Positions 23,761-36,214 of a stretch of DNA of 64,000 nt are shown here, one piece after another. The notes under the pieces were generated by a model. The model saw only the letters and a list, made by a program, of their open reading frames with translations, searched no databases and had not been told where the DNA came from. This DNA is from Diaporthe sp. PMI_573. Lineage: Eukaryota; Ascomycota; Sordariomycetes; Diaporthales; Diaporthaceae. How positions within the stretch are numbered: position 1 is the stretch's first letter; each line of letters starts with the position of its first letter. The stretch is from the NCBI GenBank assembly GCA_021399435.1, contig JAJTUP010000030.1, forward strand, positions 1 to 64,000, given 5' to 3'. A program made the translations under genes and the position numbers.

Positions 23761-24997
23761 GTTGAGAAGTACGTGCGAGATACTGTACGCTCAGGGCAAG
23801 TGATGAAAGGAAGTTCAGATGTAAACTCGCAGGGTTGGTTGAGAGTCAGACTTTCATGGAACTGGTAACGCACCAAGAGATGCCGGGGGGAGGTGACCCT
23901 GTTTCTATATGTGTTGAATTTACCGGCTGTCAAGATCAGGTGCGGGGGGTGGAGAATGAACAGTTTCTACCTATCAAGTTACTCTCAACAAATAGGAGGT
24001 GCCATGTATGGACTTTGGCAGTTAGTACAACGCCATGTGACGTTTTGCGCGGATTGACGGATGCAAGCTAGGAACCTGTCGTTCGTGCACAGCAAGCCAC
24101 AGACACTTCAGCCCCTCGCGGCAGAAGGGAATCATTGCTCTCTTGATGAGACGAGAAGTTGATTTCCAGACGAGCCTTCGAGATGGAGAAGTGGTGGGAG
24201 AAACAAGAAAGGACTGATACACGCATACCTACATTGCCACTTAGACACGTAAGTGTAAGACACAGTACCAGCGGCGGTGATCTGGCCCAAGGGAACTTCA
24301 GCCAATGGTGAATGATGCTGCAGCTAGGTAGGTCTAAGATACAGAAGAAGCTCCAGGACCCAGTTCGATTGCACATGTGCCGAAGTTGAACGTCTCTGGC
24401 TGCTAGTGGTCGCTCCAGATTCCCCACCCTAAGGTTTACATACAGCTAGCCACGTCGTTTCAGCAGATGAGCGGAGGCCGGCTAACGCAATCCAGGCAAG
24501 CGGCTGGAGTACCGGCCAGCCACATGCAGCTAAGGCGTTGTAGGGCTGCCACTGACTCCGCAGAGGCCAACCAACAGACCCAACCAACGTTCAGTAGCAG
24601 CGCATTCCTTGGCAACCATTGGCGCCGGCCAGTGTGTGGGCCGTTCTAACTGCCAGATTATCATATGAACGCGGATGACAGTACAGAACGATCGCGGTCG
24701 ATTTATTGTGGAGAGCTGAAGGCTAGCGCGACGGTGTCGCCTTAGGGGCACATGTCAGAGGGGGAAGAAGGGGGGGGAGGTGTGCCAGAGCAGGATCCAC
24801 TCCAAGACGACAGCTAAGGTAGCAAGCAGGTGTGTGGGCATATGTAGCTACCATCATAAGGACGTCAAGTCGTCTGATGTCGAAGGATCAAGCAAAAAAA
24901 GTACCCGGTGACAGAGTGCAGTCCTGCTCGCAGTCGTCCTTCTCGCCATCGTCCTTCTCCCAGTCTATGTACGCTCGAATCCTCGGCCAGAGACAGA
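23761..24997. promoter_or_regulatory. Shared divergent promoter region of the two large genes
   Basis: 1.2 kb between the ATG at 23,760 (minus) and the ATG at 24,998 (plus), with no convincing gene. Just before 24,998 is a pyrimidine-rich tract (TCGTCCTTCTCGCCATCG and CGTCCTTCTCCC) typical of fungal core promoters and 5' leaders. A head-to-head arrangement with one shared control region suggests co-expression, which is inference. Confidence 0.5.
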
Positions 24998-27900
24998 ATG
25001 TCCCACAATAAACCCAACAACAGTGTCCCTTCAGGGTCATCGACGGGTCCCGACAATGAGCCAGCAACTCCAACATCTGGAGCGAATGGGGGAGGCACCA
25101 GCAGCGGCAGCAATCCACCAGTGGTACCTCCAGCACCGACTGTCCCGCAGTCTGAGGACTACCGCATCTTCCCGCAAACCGGCGCCCCATTGCTTGTTCT
25201 GAGCGTCTTGGACGGCTCCCTCCCAACATTTGCTACGAATCTGAACCACGACCTATCAATCTACACGGAGAATCTGCTCTTGGAGCGCTCTTTTACCACG
25301 AGCGGTAACAACCTCGAGATTTTCACGCATTCCGTGACCGTTGTTCCCAGTGATGACGGGACTCCACGTGCGATGGACGTCTCCGGACCTGATGGAAAGC
25401 CCGTACCTCCCGTGGTGATTGTAGGGACCCCCAAGGACGGCAACGATGGAACCAAGGCAGGCAAGCTGCGTTTTGTTGTCGAGGACCTTGGTTCGGACAG
25501 CGCCCTCGACAGCCTTACCTTTGACGCCCATGGAGGCTCCGGCTCGGACGGGCAGGCAACCGTCCACGATAGCGCAGGGGGCAACGGAGGCAACGGAGCC
25601 GATGCTGGCGACGCCCAAGTTTGGGTGGGAGGCTCATACAGCGCCACTATCGTCAGACTAAGCGTCATCTACCAGGACATGACGGCGACTCTGCCCAAGC
25701 CAACAGCGTCGGCCGATCTGAAGAAGGCTATCGCCAGCATTCGCAACAACCAGCAGTTCATGGCTCTAGACGATCTGCCCCAGCGGCTAGACAAGGTCGA
25801 TACTGCGCTGAGAACAAACACCATCACGGACTTGAAACCAGCACTGCAAGATCTTGCCCTCCGCTTCATGAGAGAGGGCGATGGTCTTGTGGGGACGATC
25901 CAACCCAAGGTAGAGAACTTCTTCGCCCCAACTTTGCTCGCAAATCACTCACTCTTCCGCAACAGGTCAATGTTCAAGGCGGAAGATACGGCGGCGGCGG
26001 CGAAGGCAAGTCGGCTCGCGGAGCAAACGGCAACCCTGGCAAAGCAGGCACTTTCCACGTAGACTTCTTCAGCGGCGATCCGACATACCTGCGAGCCAGC
26101 GACATTCTCGTCGCCCACCCGGACCAGTGCCGCATGTTGTTCGAGAAGGCCAAGGCCCGCTATTTTCTGGACGACATCCAGAGCACCGTCGACTGCCGCA
26201 CCTTGCTTAGCAGGCTCCAAGTCAGGCTCTTCTTCCTGAAGTACCTCCAGCCTGATGACAAGCTGTACGCATCGTACGCAGCAGCAGAGTCAAGGCTCTG
26301 TATCCCCCCAGCGGCTCCGCCGGCAGTGGGGAAGCCCGTTCCCGAGATCAACAGCATCGCCTCCATGCGTCAGCTGCTGACCGAGGTGAACGCCCTCGCC
26401 AGGCAGATCGACAACGGGCTGGACTACTACGGCAACCCGGCCAACTACGCGCCCATGCTATCGTACAACAGCTATCAGTCTCTCACGACGGCGCTGCTCG
26501 CCGCCGCCAACGACGCCGAGGTCGCCTACGCCAAGTACGCGGCAGCCGACGCGACACAGCAGCAGCGGCGGGCGGCGCTGAGAAGCATGATGGACCAGTG
26601 CGACCTGCAGGTCAAGAACTGCGGGGACACCATCGAGCTCCTGAAAGGGGATATCCACAGCACGGCGGTGGCGGTGGCCGCGCTGGACGGGCCGATGAAG
26701 GATGCGCGCCAACACATGCACGACCGGATCGAGAAGGACAAGGACATCATAGACAAGTCATTCAACCTGTTCCACATGTCGTTTGGTGATATTGTCGACT
26801 CACTCGCCATGGTCATGTTCTGTCCCAAGGCGCCTATGGCAGTGGCCCAGGGGGCCAAGATACTGTGGGAGGCAGGGACGAAGTTGCCGGATGGTACGGG
26901 AAAGTTGGTCCAAACGTCTTATCTGGTGAATCAGATTTCGCAGATCGAGGCGACTACTGATGCGCTGGACGAGGGACTCAAGGCCAGAGATGACGGGCCA
27001 GATGTGCAGATCGATGATCCTGGCGCATCGAAGCTGATCGCTGCCCGGGATGATATGATGAACCTGCTGAAGCAGTATAGCGGCGTCCTCGGAGAGAACA
27101 ATCTCGACGAAACGTTGAAGGCCTTTAACGACTACATCAGCAAGTCTACCCAACTAAGAGTCTCCTTACCCGGCTTCACACATAAGCTAACAAGTTTACA
27201 GATCTCGTCGACCAGCGCAACACCGCCGTCATGCACTACAACGCCTGCGTGAACCTCTGGTACACCAACCAGCAGCAGCAGCAGTACTACCAAGCCCAGC
27301 GCAACACCCTCTCTGACACGGCCATTGACACCATCGACCCCTCCCTGCCGGCCGTCAGCGTCTACATGCAGAAGGCCTACACCGACGCCGTCGCGGCCGT
27401 CATGCAGGCCCTCTACCGCACGCAGCGCTCCTACCGCTTCGCCGCTCTGACGACGGCCAGCCCGCTCTCGGCCTCGCTGCAGGGCAGCCCGCTGAGCGCG
27501 ATCCGGCACGCCGACCTGGCGCGCGCCCAGGCCGCCATCCTGACGGCCTACTCGGGCGCGCTGGAGGCCGCCGGGCGCGACCCGCAGGACTTCCACGGCG
27601 TCGTGTGCCCGCTGGCCGCCGCCGAGTGGCGCGTGCTGCACGCCGCCGCCGGCGGCAGCACGACCTTCGTGACGCTACGGGCGCCGACGTCGGCGACGGC
27701 GCCGGCGGTCAGCCCCTTCGCCGGCAAGGCCGACGTGCGCCTGACCAATGTCCGGCTGTTCGTGACGGGCGCCCGCACCAAGAACGGCATGCTGACGGCG
27801 ACGCTGACGCACGCCGGGCCCGAGACGCTGGTGGACACGGGCGACACGGCGTTCCCGTTCTACCACGCGCCCATCACGCGCTCCTTCTCCTACCGGCTGT

Positions 27901-28112
27901 CGGATGGGGCGTTTGGGAGTGATGTGGATGGCGCCATGGACGGGGACATTGGCGATGGGAACCCGAGCCATGTGGCGGATACGTTTGCCCTCGTGGGTCC
28001 GTTCACGACTTGGAGCGTGAGCCTGGCCGCGAATGAAGGCTTAGACTTGAGTCAGGCTACGGGGGCCTATTTGAAGTTTGATGGGAAGTGCTTCCCGTTT
28101 CCTTCTACCTAA
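24998..28112 (+). CDS. Large protein with Gly-rich, helical and beta-rich regions; partner of the P47-like gene
   Basis: Three exons, 24,998-25,909, 25,966-27,139 and 27,202-28,112, give about 998 residues. Intron 1 is a GT-AG of 56 bp. Intron 2 (62 bp) is GC-AG with donor A|GCAAGT; no GT donor nearby gives the right phase. The ATG at 24,998 opens the frame. Order of parts: a Ser/Gly/Pro-rich low-complexity start (1-60); beta-rich sequence; a Gly-rich stretch at about 175-205; a second Gly-rich, collagen-like stretch straight after intron 1; long amphipathic helices at about 470-660 around a more hydrophobic stretch (FNLFHMSFGDIVDSLAMVMF); and a beta-rich C-terminal region ending LKFDGKCFPF. 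No signal peptide. Long helices around a hydrophobic segment recall alpha-pore-forming proteins, but that is only an architectural analogy. I do not recognise the family with certainty. Confidence 0.65.
27140..27201 (+). other. GC-AG intron (62 bp)
   Basis: Donor ATCA|GCAAGT, branch-like GCTAACA, acceptor TTTACAG. It is the only donor in the area that links the two long frames in phase; GT sites at 27,075, 27,085, 27,114, 27,144 and 27,160 all give the wrong phase or an implausibly short intron. Confidence 0.65.
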
Positions 28113-28305
28113 ACGAGATAGTACCTGAGGTAAAGTTGAGACTAGATGGTGTGGAAGGCTGGCCCTCGTTTGGAGACGGTGGGTAGGATAATATCGATCG
28201 TCTGTTGAGCAACAATACTTTGTCATCTCCGTATCATTGCCACTTGCATCCGGTTTCTATACATGCATCTCGTCGTGTCAATCTATGTGCAGAAGATAGA
28301 ACTAA

Positions 28306-28450
28306 ACCCAGACGCTCGCGGAGCATGTAAATGGGGTGAGCGCGGTGACAGTCTCGCGTGACGGTACGCTGCTGGCGTCCGGCTCTGGAGATGGCACGGT
28401 GTGGCTCTGGGATTCGCAGATGGGGCGAGCACTAAAGACGCTCGCGGCGC
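28306..28450 (+). pseudogene. Single WD40 blade relic
   Basis: The plus strand encodes TLAEHVNGVSAVTVSRDG, then LLASGSGDGTVWLWD and MGRALKTL, a textbook WD40 blade of the kind repeated at the C-terminus of fungal NLR (HET-E/NWD) proteins. The frame runs on to a TAG at 28,501-28,503 without another blade, and there is no upstream NACHT sequence. It is a fragment left behind by rearrangement rather than a gene. Confidence 0.75.
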
Positions 28451-28620
28451 ATATCATCTCGGCTCACCAGTGCTGTACCTTGAGAGACCGCAAAATACCG
28501 TAGTAGCAAATATAAGGGCCCTTCAAAGCTTGGATGTCGACTAATCACCACAACATTCACGGAAATCGGACCTGACGTCGCTCTGATCAACCTGCTGACG
28601 CCGCAAGGAATTTAGGTTAC

Positions 28621-31600
28621 TTGCCGCGTCGAAATCACCACTCTCCGAAGATGCCGAAACAGAAACCCAAGAAAGTGTTTTGCGATTGTGGCAAACGCTT
28701 CATCGACTCTCAATCGCGGTCGCGGCACGTTCGTGACTTTCCGCTCCACCAGCAACCCTTATCAGCTGCAGCGCATACCGACGCAACTCCTGTTTTAGCA
28801 GGCGAATCGAGCGAGACTCAGCAATACTCCCCAGACGAGGAAATTGAGTCGGTCGGCAGACTCTATACTATCAAGGCAATAGCTGGAAAGGGAAATGCCT
28901 CGTTGCTACAACCAAGACTCTGAAGGACACGCGCATACTATCAGAGGTTCTGCGGGATAATCCCGACATCAAGATAGGCCTGCTTGAGGGGGCAGAATAT
29001 TGAATTATCCAACGGCTGGAGGACGTGGGAGGTGTGGGCTGGCAAATAGACGAGAGTTCCTAGAGCCTGGGGATGATGTAACATTGTAAATATCCTGTGA
29101 GAACAACCGAATCAACCGGTTGGTTGTTATATTTGTTACGGCTTAAATAATAACTGGTGTAGCTGAGCTCTAATAATGAGCTTCTGACAAAGGGCGGAGT
29201 GGAAAATTGGTGGTAATGTCCCAGGGACTGACTCGATAGCGTGATCTGCGTCTCGTCTCGTGAAGGTTGTGGTGAATTTTGTTCGTCTCAGCGGCGGCCA
29301 CCAAATGTACAGCATGCGTCAGCGCTCGAGCTGTCCGAACGTTCGGGACTCTCCGATGTGCGTAGTCGGCAAACCACGGCCCTCGCAGGCTTAGGCATCC
29401 GTACATGTTCGGATGTCTTTGCGGCATCGCAAAGGGAGTGTGAGCAGGCGAGGAATCCCGGGGAGGAGCAGGCTGGAAGGTTGAGAGGAGTCCTCCAAAA
29501 CAGCCGCTGCTAGGCCCGGAGACTTATTTCGGGTGTTTCCGGCCGAACGAAATGAAGATGGAGAGACCAGGGCAGAGCAAAATCCAGACCCAAGAGGACC
29601 TCCTGGGTCTCTGCCTGAGCTTTTTGGTCGCTACGACGTGCGCAATCAGCAGAATGTGGCGCAAGAGGGCCTGGGGATTCGAACCTCGGCAGATCTTTTC
29701 CAGGCTGCACAAAGCCAGTATGAAAGGGCCAGAGCGGAGAGGCTCGCTTTGCGAGGCCGAAGGAAGAGAGGAGGTTCCGGGGGCATCGACGAGCCACGGC
29801 CAAAACGGACTAGAAACCGGGCCAGGGCGGTGGCTCGGGGGGGGGGCAGAAGCGAGAACGATCAAATCGAAGATCTTGTCAGCGTTCTGCGCTGCCTGGA
29901 CGAAGAGTTTGGCGAAAGAGAGCGGCTGTCTCATGGAGAGGCATGGTGTGCGCCTATTCCTCTCGCGAGGAAGGTATCCACCGTCAAGGAATTCTACGAA
30001 GCGTTCCACGACATGGATACGTTGCCGCTGCTGACCTGCATGATCTGTTATCGCAAATGTGCTAAGGCGGAGCTGGAGGATGTTGACTGGGATCAGTGGA
30101 CGTTAAGCCCCGTTGAGAAACGTGGTGGCTCACCCTTCACGTGCCGACGCTGCTTCCCTATCGGCGAAAAGATTCCTGGATGCGCAGATTGCGCGAAGCA
30201 CCTGCGGAGAGGGGCATTATCCCCCGCGGGTCAGTTGCATTTGCGGCTGGGATGCGAGCATATGCGCCCGGACGAGCTGAAGGGACTAACGCCGGTTGAG
30301 GAGAAACTCATTGCGCTGAACTCCTGCTATGGCTTTGTTACCAAGCATAGCATCCCCGAGGGCCAACGATAGAGCGTGGGATATCTAAGACATGTCAAGG
30401 GGCATATTACAGTATTCCCCAACAATGTGTAGGAGCTTGCGACAAAGGTTTTGCCTCATCCGCTATTGAGGGTTATGGATGAAATCCACGTGTCATGGCA
30501 GGGGGCGGAGAAACCGGCACCGAGTGATCTGTCCGCGCTCCTCTTGGTGCGGCGCCGCGTCGTGGAGAGGGCGTTGGTGTGGCTGAAGAGGCATAATCCC
30601 CTGTATGCCAACATTGATATCGACATGGCCGAAATGGATAGCTGGGATGCGCCGCCGCACGGAGTGCCTTCTCAAGTCTATGATCGCTTGGAATGGAACG
30701 AGCACTCACTCAGCGTGGGAGAAAGCGCAAACAGGCCAGGTTGTCCCGCCTGCTGAGCGTGGTCTGGAAGAAGAAGGCCCGGTGGATATCGGGGAAGTTC
30801 TTGCAACGCTCAGCCAAGGAGACAATGTACTGATAGGCGGCGAGGATGCGGAGAAGGCTGGTAGCGTAGATGGTGAAGACGGGGATGGCGAGGGGGGTGT
30901 TGACAATGCCGCTGTTCTGATTCACGAGATTGGCTCGTCTGGGATGTTTGCGCTCGACGCCCAGCCAGACATTGCGGACGCGGAGAAGCTGCGGTACGCC
31001 TGTGATGCCCTAGCCCACGGTGTTATCTGCGATCAGATGGGGGGAAGCACCTGGGCGGGATTGGCTGAGGTGCGGCATGGATACACCTCCGAGCCTTATA
31101 TTCATGTGTCCCGCGGCGTGGACTTTGCCGATTCCCTTGATGCACAGTTATTCCCAAAGACCTTCCCCACACTCTTTCCACTCGGTAAGGGCGGTTCCCG
31201 CCAGGCGGAGGAGAGCATCACGGATGTGATATGGGATGTAATGCGGGATGTGGACGCGGCTATTGAAGCTGAGGCCGCGGCACAGAATCTCGTGTCGTCT
31301 CGGGATATAAGCTTGGAGACCTGGGCCTAGTTGGTCCTGTAGCGTTACGGCGGTCGCTTTGCGACTCATTATGTCTTCGCCTTTCTCGTCTTTAATATGG
31401 GAGTTAGGTCGAGAAACCATCGTATTAGCATGCTTAGTGTGAGGAGGAAAACCTTTCCAAAGGTGGAGCGCATTGTTTGGTTGCTAAGCGCAGAGAGGCT
31501 GGGGAGGGCCAAGGCCAAGCTGCAGGTTTCAGGTAAGACCACGGATGAGGGCGTCAACCAGCTTTTGCGGAGTCTATCGCTGTACGGGTTTTGCCAGCTG

Positions 31601-34466
31601 ATATCAAGGGAGAATTGCTTAAGCATGCGGCGAAGAATTAAATCCCTTATCATCCGGCACGGCATCCCAGCAATTTAGTTCACTCTTAACCCGAATGATA
31701 TTACAAATCCGGTAAAGCTAAGGCTAGCAGCGTACTGGACCCACGATGCAAAAGAAGCTGAAGCATTCCTAACAAGCCTTAACCTGGCGTATAAGCGGAC
31801 GCGGCTGGCAATCTCGGACCCTGTTAGCTCGGCAATATTCTTCCACAGAGAGATGTTTATGTTTTTTAAGTATTATGTGAAGATAGGGAGGATTCAGTGT
31901 TTGGACGGTTTTAGCCAATACTTTGGGGCTGTGGAGACCAACAAGCGCGGCGCACTCTATCTCCACGGACTCCTCTGGCTTAAGGGAAAGATGCAGCTAA
32001 GTTCCGCGCTGAGAGACGTTGATGGAGAAGGCCAAGCGGCATATCGGGAGCGGATCATCCAGTACGTGGATAGTGTCTTCACAGAGGTTTGTCTGTCCAG
32101 TAGATCCTCCGCACGACCAGGTTTACCTAACGCGAGACGAGGGATGCAGGATCTCGACCAAGCGGCATTCTCAGCCATTCAGGCAGAGAGGTCAGCAACG
32201 TCGGATATATCGTCGCTGCTGCGGAATAGCCAACATTTCGCCACGGCATTTGATGAGGAGGCCAACTTCTGTGCGGGTGCCACCTAGATCCATACCCATA
32301 GTCCAACCTGCGTGAAATATTCCATACGCGGACGGGGGAGGAAGGGAAACTTCTGCCGGTTCAAGGCGCCGTGGAAATTGGTGGAGAAGACCGCATTTAC
32401 GGAGGACGGAGTGCTGTAGATTCGGCGCAGCCACAGCTTGGTGAATCAGTGGAACAAGGCCGTCGCAGTAGGGCTGCGGCACAACCACAACATCTCCTTC
32501 ATCGCAACGCAATATAAGACCATGGCAATTGTTTCCTACGTGATGAATTACGTAACCAAAGTCAAGGATCCAGTATGGAAACGGGTTGCTATAGCAGTAG
32601 AACTATTCCGGGACCTAGGCGGCCAGATAGCGGAGGACCAGGTAGATGTTGCGAATCGCCCTACCGAGAATAACGCGGTTCAGAATAGGACGCGGCAGTT
32701 GTTAATGAGGGTTGCGAACCGGATCTTTACCAACCGGCCCTTATCGCAGGTTAAAGTCGTCGCTCATCTGCTGGGTTATTCTACGGAGTTCGCAAACAAT
32801 GACGCCTGGACGTTTTTAAACGCATCTTCCACCTACTGGCATATCTTCCGACAATGGCGCCGCCTGCAATGTCTGAGCGGCATGGAGAGCGTGGACGAGC
32901 CTGTCGAGGAGACGGTCCTGCTGGAAGGGGCTGGGCAGAGAATCTCTTTTGTACAGGCATACCCGCACCGTGGCAGAGTCCTGCAAGACCTGTCACTCTA
33001 TGACTATATGTCTGTAGTAAAGCTAAAGCGGAAGGGCAGGGTAGTAGCCGTGTGGGGTGAGGTGGAATTCGACAGTGCCTGGCCACTCTCAGAAACGTGG
33101 GTGCAGGTATTGCGAAAACCAGGCGAGCACGCCGTCGTCTGCGTGGATGGTTACCTGAGTATGGACTTCAGCGAGGAAGAGGAGCCCTATCACAGGAGGT
33201 ACGTATGCCCGCTCATGTGACAGTCCAACTTTGATTTCCCGTCCAGTGGCGGCAATATACAGATCAAAACTGACTTTTTGTCAACAGAGGGCCGCTGTAC
33301 AGCATCTTGCCATCTTTGTGCCGTGGGACTCGTTCTTGTCGGAGACATCGGGTGATATCAACACCATTTGGGAGAGGAAAAAACAGGCACTGCCTCGGAG
33401 GTTGTCATTCCTTGTAGATAACATTCAACTGCTCCGACGGTCCGCCGAAGATGTAAAGCGTGATGCTAGACAGTGGGCTGCCCTATCGGGAGAGAGTTAT
33501 CCTACGACTGACACGGTCGAGTCGGCGTCGGCCGAGGGACCTGCAACAGGGTACCGGTCAGACAATATCGGGAATGCAATTCGCCTCATTGACGTTTTGA
33601 GAAACACGGTAGGAAGTGACCAGATCACAGCTGGATCGAAGGAAATCTCGAAGATGGTGCCGCAACTTTGCCGATTCGAGCTAGGTGCCTTACCTTCAGC
33701 CGACGACCTGCGTGCCACGATAGTTCTGGACCGAGGGCCAAGGATGCTCAACAGGCAAGGAGGTCCGTCTTGGGAGGCGATCCCGAGACAGGAGCAGGTC
33801 AGATCTATTAGGTCGCAGCAAACAAGTGTCTCCAGAGAGAGGGAGAAGATGATCCAGGGGATACAGAGCCAGCCCGATAAGAACTGGACCCGGCACAGCG
33901 CGGCTGTGTACAACGTGCTAAACGGTTTCGGGGAGGATGACATTGATATCAGAGCCGCAGACTCGGATATTCTAGCCACGAGCACAGGCCCGTCCACAAG
34001 CATCCGATTTGGCACGACTACGACCTTTTTGGAGGCAGGGAGGCAGCTAGCCGACTCATTTATGCTCAATCGAAGACAGAGCGTTGCATTTTGAATCGTA
34101 TGCCGCCAGCTCGACCGAGTACGACGCGACGAGCGGGGGACTCCTCAGCTGTGCCAATTTATCAGCGGCGAAGGTGGGACCGGGAAGTCGCGGATCATCA
34201 AGGCCCTCGCAGAGCTATTTGAGAGGAAGGGGCAATCGTGTTGTCTCCTAGTAACAGCAACATCAGGAACTACAGCTGCAAGTATCAACAGCATTACCAT
34301 CCACTCAGCATGCAATTTCTTCATAAATGCTTTGCGCATAGGTTCCAAGAGGAATACTAACAGGGTTAAACCATCCAACCCGGTAGATTTGTATATCAAT
34401 GGGCAGGCAAGGATGAACTAGTAGGATAAATACCTGCTAATTATTAATCAGGTTGGAACCTTCCGA
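28621..34466 (+). mobile_element. Helitron relic (RepHel protein, 3'-truncated)
   Basis: Plus-strand pieces in order: a zinc-finger-like N-terminus (CDCGKRF...RHVRDFPLH, 28,680-28,750); two copies of a GLGIRT-x-x-DxF-x-A-x-Q module (29,380-29,445 and 29,670-29,730); Helitron helicase-like region (29,880-31,330); HUH nuclease region (31,400-32,290); further RepHel sequence (32,438-34,094); and the start of a Pif1-type helicase with Walker A SGEGGTGKS (34,164-34,190). Sequence of another origin begins at about 34,467, so most of the helicase and the 3' hairpin end are gone. Stops and frameshifts are common, including TAG for Trp at 31,676-31,678. The HUH motif reads L-Y-L-H rather than L-H-L-H (31,955-31,966), so a metal-binding His is lost. 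No terminal TC or CTAG end was fixed. Confidence 0.85.
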
Positions 34467-35637
34467 CTAGCATTTAGAGGGGTCTGTCAAATCCGCACAG
34501 ACCCAAGAATCATACATAATCGGCCAACGTACAGCAGAATCATCAACTGTGGGCCAGCCATCCTCCACCACCGCCCCAGCCCAGACCTCATACGCAGCCT
34601 GAGGGTTGTCAGCATCGTTAAGCACATCTGGATTAAATGAAACTAAGATCTTGCCCATAGCCGTCGTTTCGTCCAAGGCTGTGCTTGCTTTTCTGGTGTA
34701 TAGAACTGTATCGATACTGCTTGCGGGTATTTTGAGCATATTGGATAGAACCTCCTTGATTTGTTGAAGTCTCTCAGGGTACTGAGGCCGTGTACTTAGG
34801 TGGTAAATATTGTTTTCCTTTGGATCCTCTGAAAGTGTGCCTATGGTATGGCTGAAAATAATAGCCTTTAGCCTGCTAGACTCTGTAAAACACTCTGATG
34901 GAAGTATTGGAACACTGATCCAAGAGTCTCTATTAGATGATTCTGCTTGAAGAGGATCCAAAACATATGTCGAGAATGCAAGGCCCGTTTTATCTCGAAG
35001 GGCAGGCTCCCAGTGGTGGGTCTAAGCTTAGTTGTCAGCTGAGCATTAGGATGCAGTAGCAGACAGATAAGAGGGACATATTGAAAGCTTATATAAGGTT
35101 ATAGTGTCAGTCACAAAAGACACAGAGGAAAAAAGAACTTTAACTTACAATATAGATACCGCAGTTACAAGCTAATATAACTGATGTGCAGCCTGTAAAC
35201 CCTGATACTGCTGCGAAAAAGGCCTTGCCCTCCCACGGAAGATACATTGATGCTGAAAGATAATCACCATCAGTGAAGTCAATATTCAATTTGGCATGCG
35301 GGTTGTAGAAAACATGCTGAGCCCAAGCATCTAAACCGCCGGGTGCTGGACGGTCTAATCCGGGTATTTGTTCAGACCACGGCCGGGGAATTGATCCACG
35401 TGATATGGGAACTTCTGTTGAGACTGTTTCTGCTCCTGATTCATTTGAAGCTGTGATGGGAGAGAAGGGCGTTGTAGGATCGCCAAAGATGCACTCAGGC
35501 CCACATACCCAGTCATCTTCGCATGCGGATGTAGAGATTGTCTTAATCAAAGACAGAGGGTTGCGAGCTAGGCTTCCATGATTGGCAATCCAAGAAGAGA
35601 GGACCAGAGAAAAGAAGAATGGGGCGAATAGCCACAT
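34467..35637 (-). CDS. Secreted protein of a killer-toxin-associated fungal family (tentative)
   Basis: Two exons, 35,149-35,637 and 34,467-35,021, with a 127-bp intron (GTAAGT...CTTAG, phase 0) encode about 347 residues. The start is the ATG at 35,637, because the longer reading frame begins with TTG. A clear signal peptide is present (MWLFAPFFFSLVLSSWIA). The middle holds a conserved-looking block: HVFYNPH, then YLPWEGKAFF, GCTSVILACNCGIYI and, across the intron, THHWEPAL. From memory this layout is that of a fungal secreted family often next to killer-toxin-like chitinase and ankyrin genes; an ankyrin pseudogene lies 0.6 kb upstream on the same strand. The gene abuts a truncated Helitron at its 3' end. 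Frame intact; enzymatic role unknown. Confidence 0.65.
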
Positions 35638-36214
35638 GATGAGCTGGAATAACCACAAGTTGCGATTACTCTAGGCAGAATATGACGATAAGGCGATAAG
35701 ATGACTTGGGAGAGTGCTTGCATGGGGTACTTTTGTGCATTGCTTATTCTACAACTACTTGAGGCCATATATAACCTCAATATAAAGGACTGAAAAGCAA
35801 CCCGAAGGGATCACAGAAGTTTTAAAACTTTTAAGACCTATGTTATACTGTATGTGATACAGATTGTTACCTTAAATGCGTTAAACCAACGGGGAACACA
35901 AACACAGAGTCATACATCGCAACTTGTGTAGCTGGCTAGATACCCAGGCATTAGGGAAAACAGCTTATAAGCAGTCCACCTAGAAGTGACACTTAAGCAC
36001 AAACAATAGGTCTTGTATAACTAGGAAGTGTTTGCAATTAGCAAACTATGTGACTGCCTTGTAATACCACAGCGGTGGAACAATCTGGAGATTGGGGGCT
36101 GGTGTAGTACATAGCCTGACAGTAGCTAGCCGAAACAAATATTGTGAGTCTGACCTTGCAGCCGAGTCAATTTATGCCTAAACTTCTAATTAGCTAGTGG
36201 CATCGGCGCATTTG
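35638..36214. other. Intergenic; likely promoter of the secreted-protein gene
   Basis: No open frame of note. Contains a TATATAAC at 35,767-35,774 on the plus strand. Nothing else definable. Confidence 0.4.

Noticed and set aside
24068..24751. Several overlapping ORFs in the divergent promoter
   Set aside because: No coding character and no homologous motif; consistent with non-coding promoter DNA.
27144..27201. GT donor at 27,144 for intron 2 of the large plus-strand gene
   Set aside because: Gives the wrong phase and destroys the downstream frame; the GC donor at 27,140 fits.
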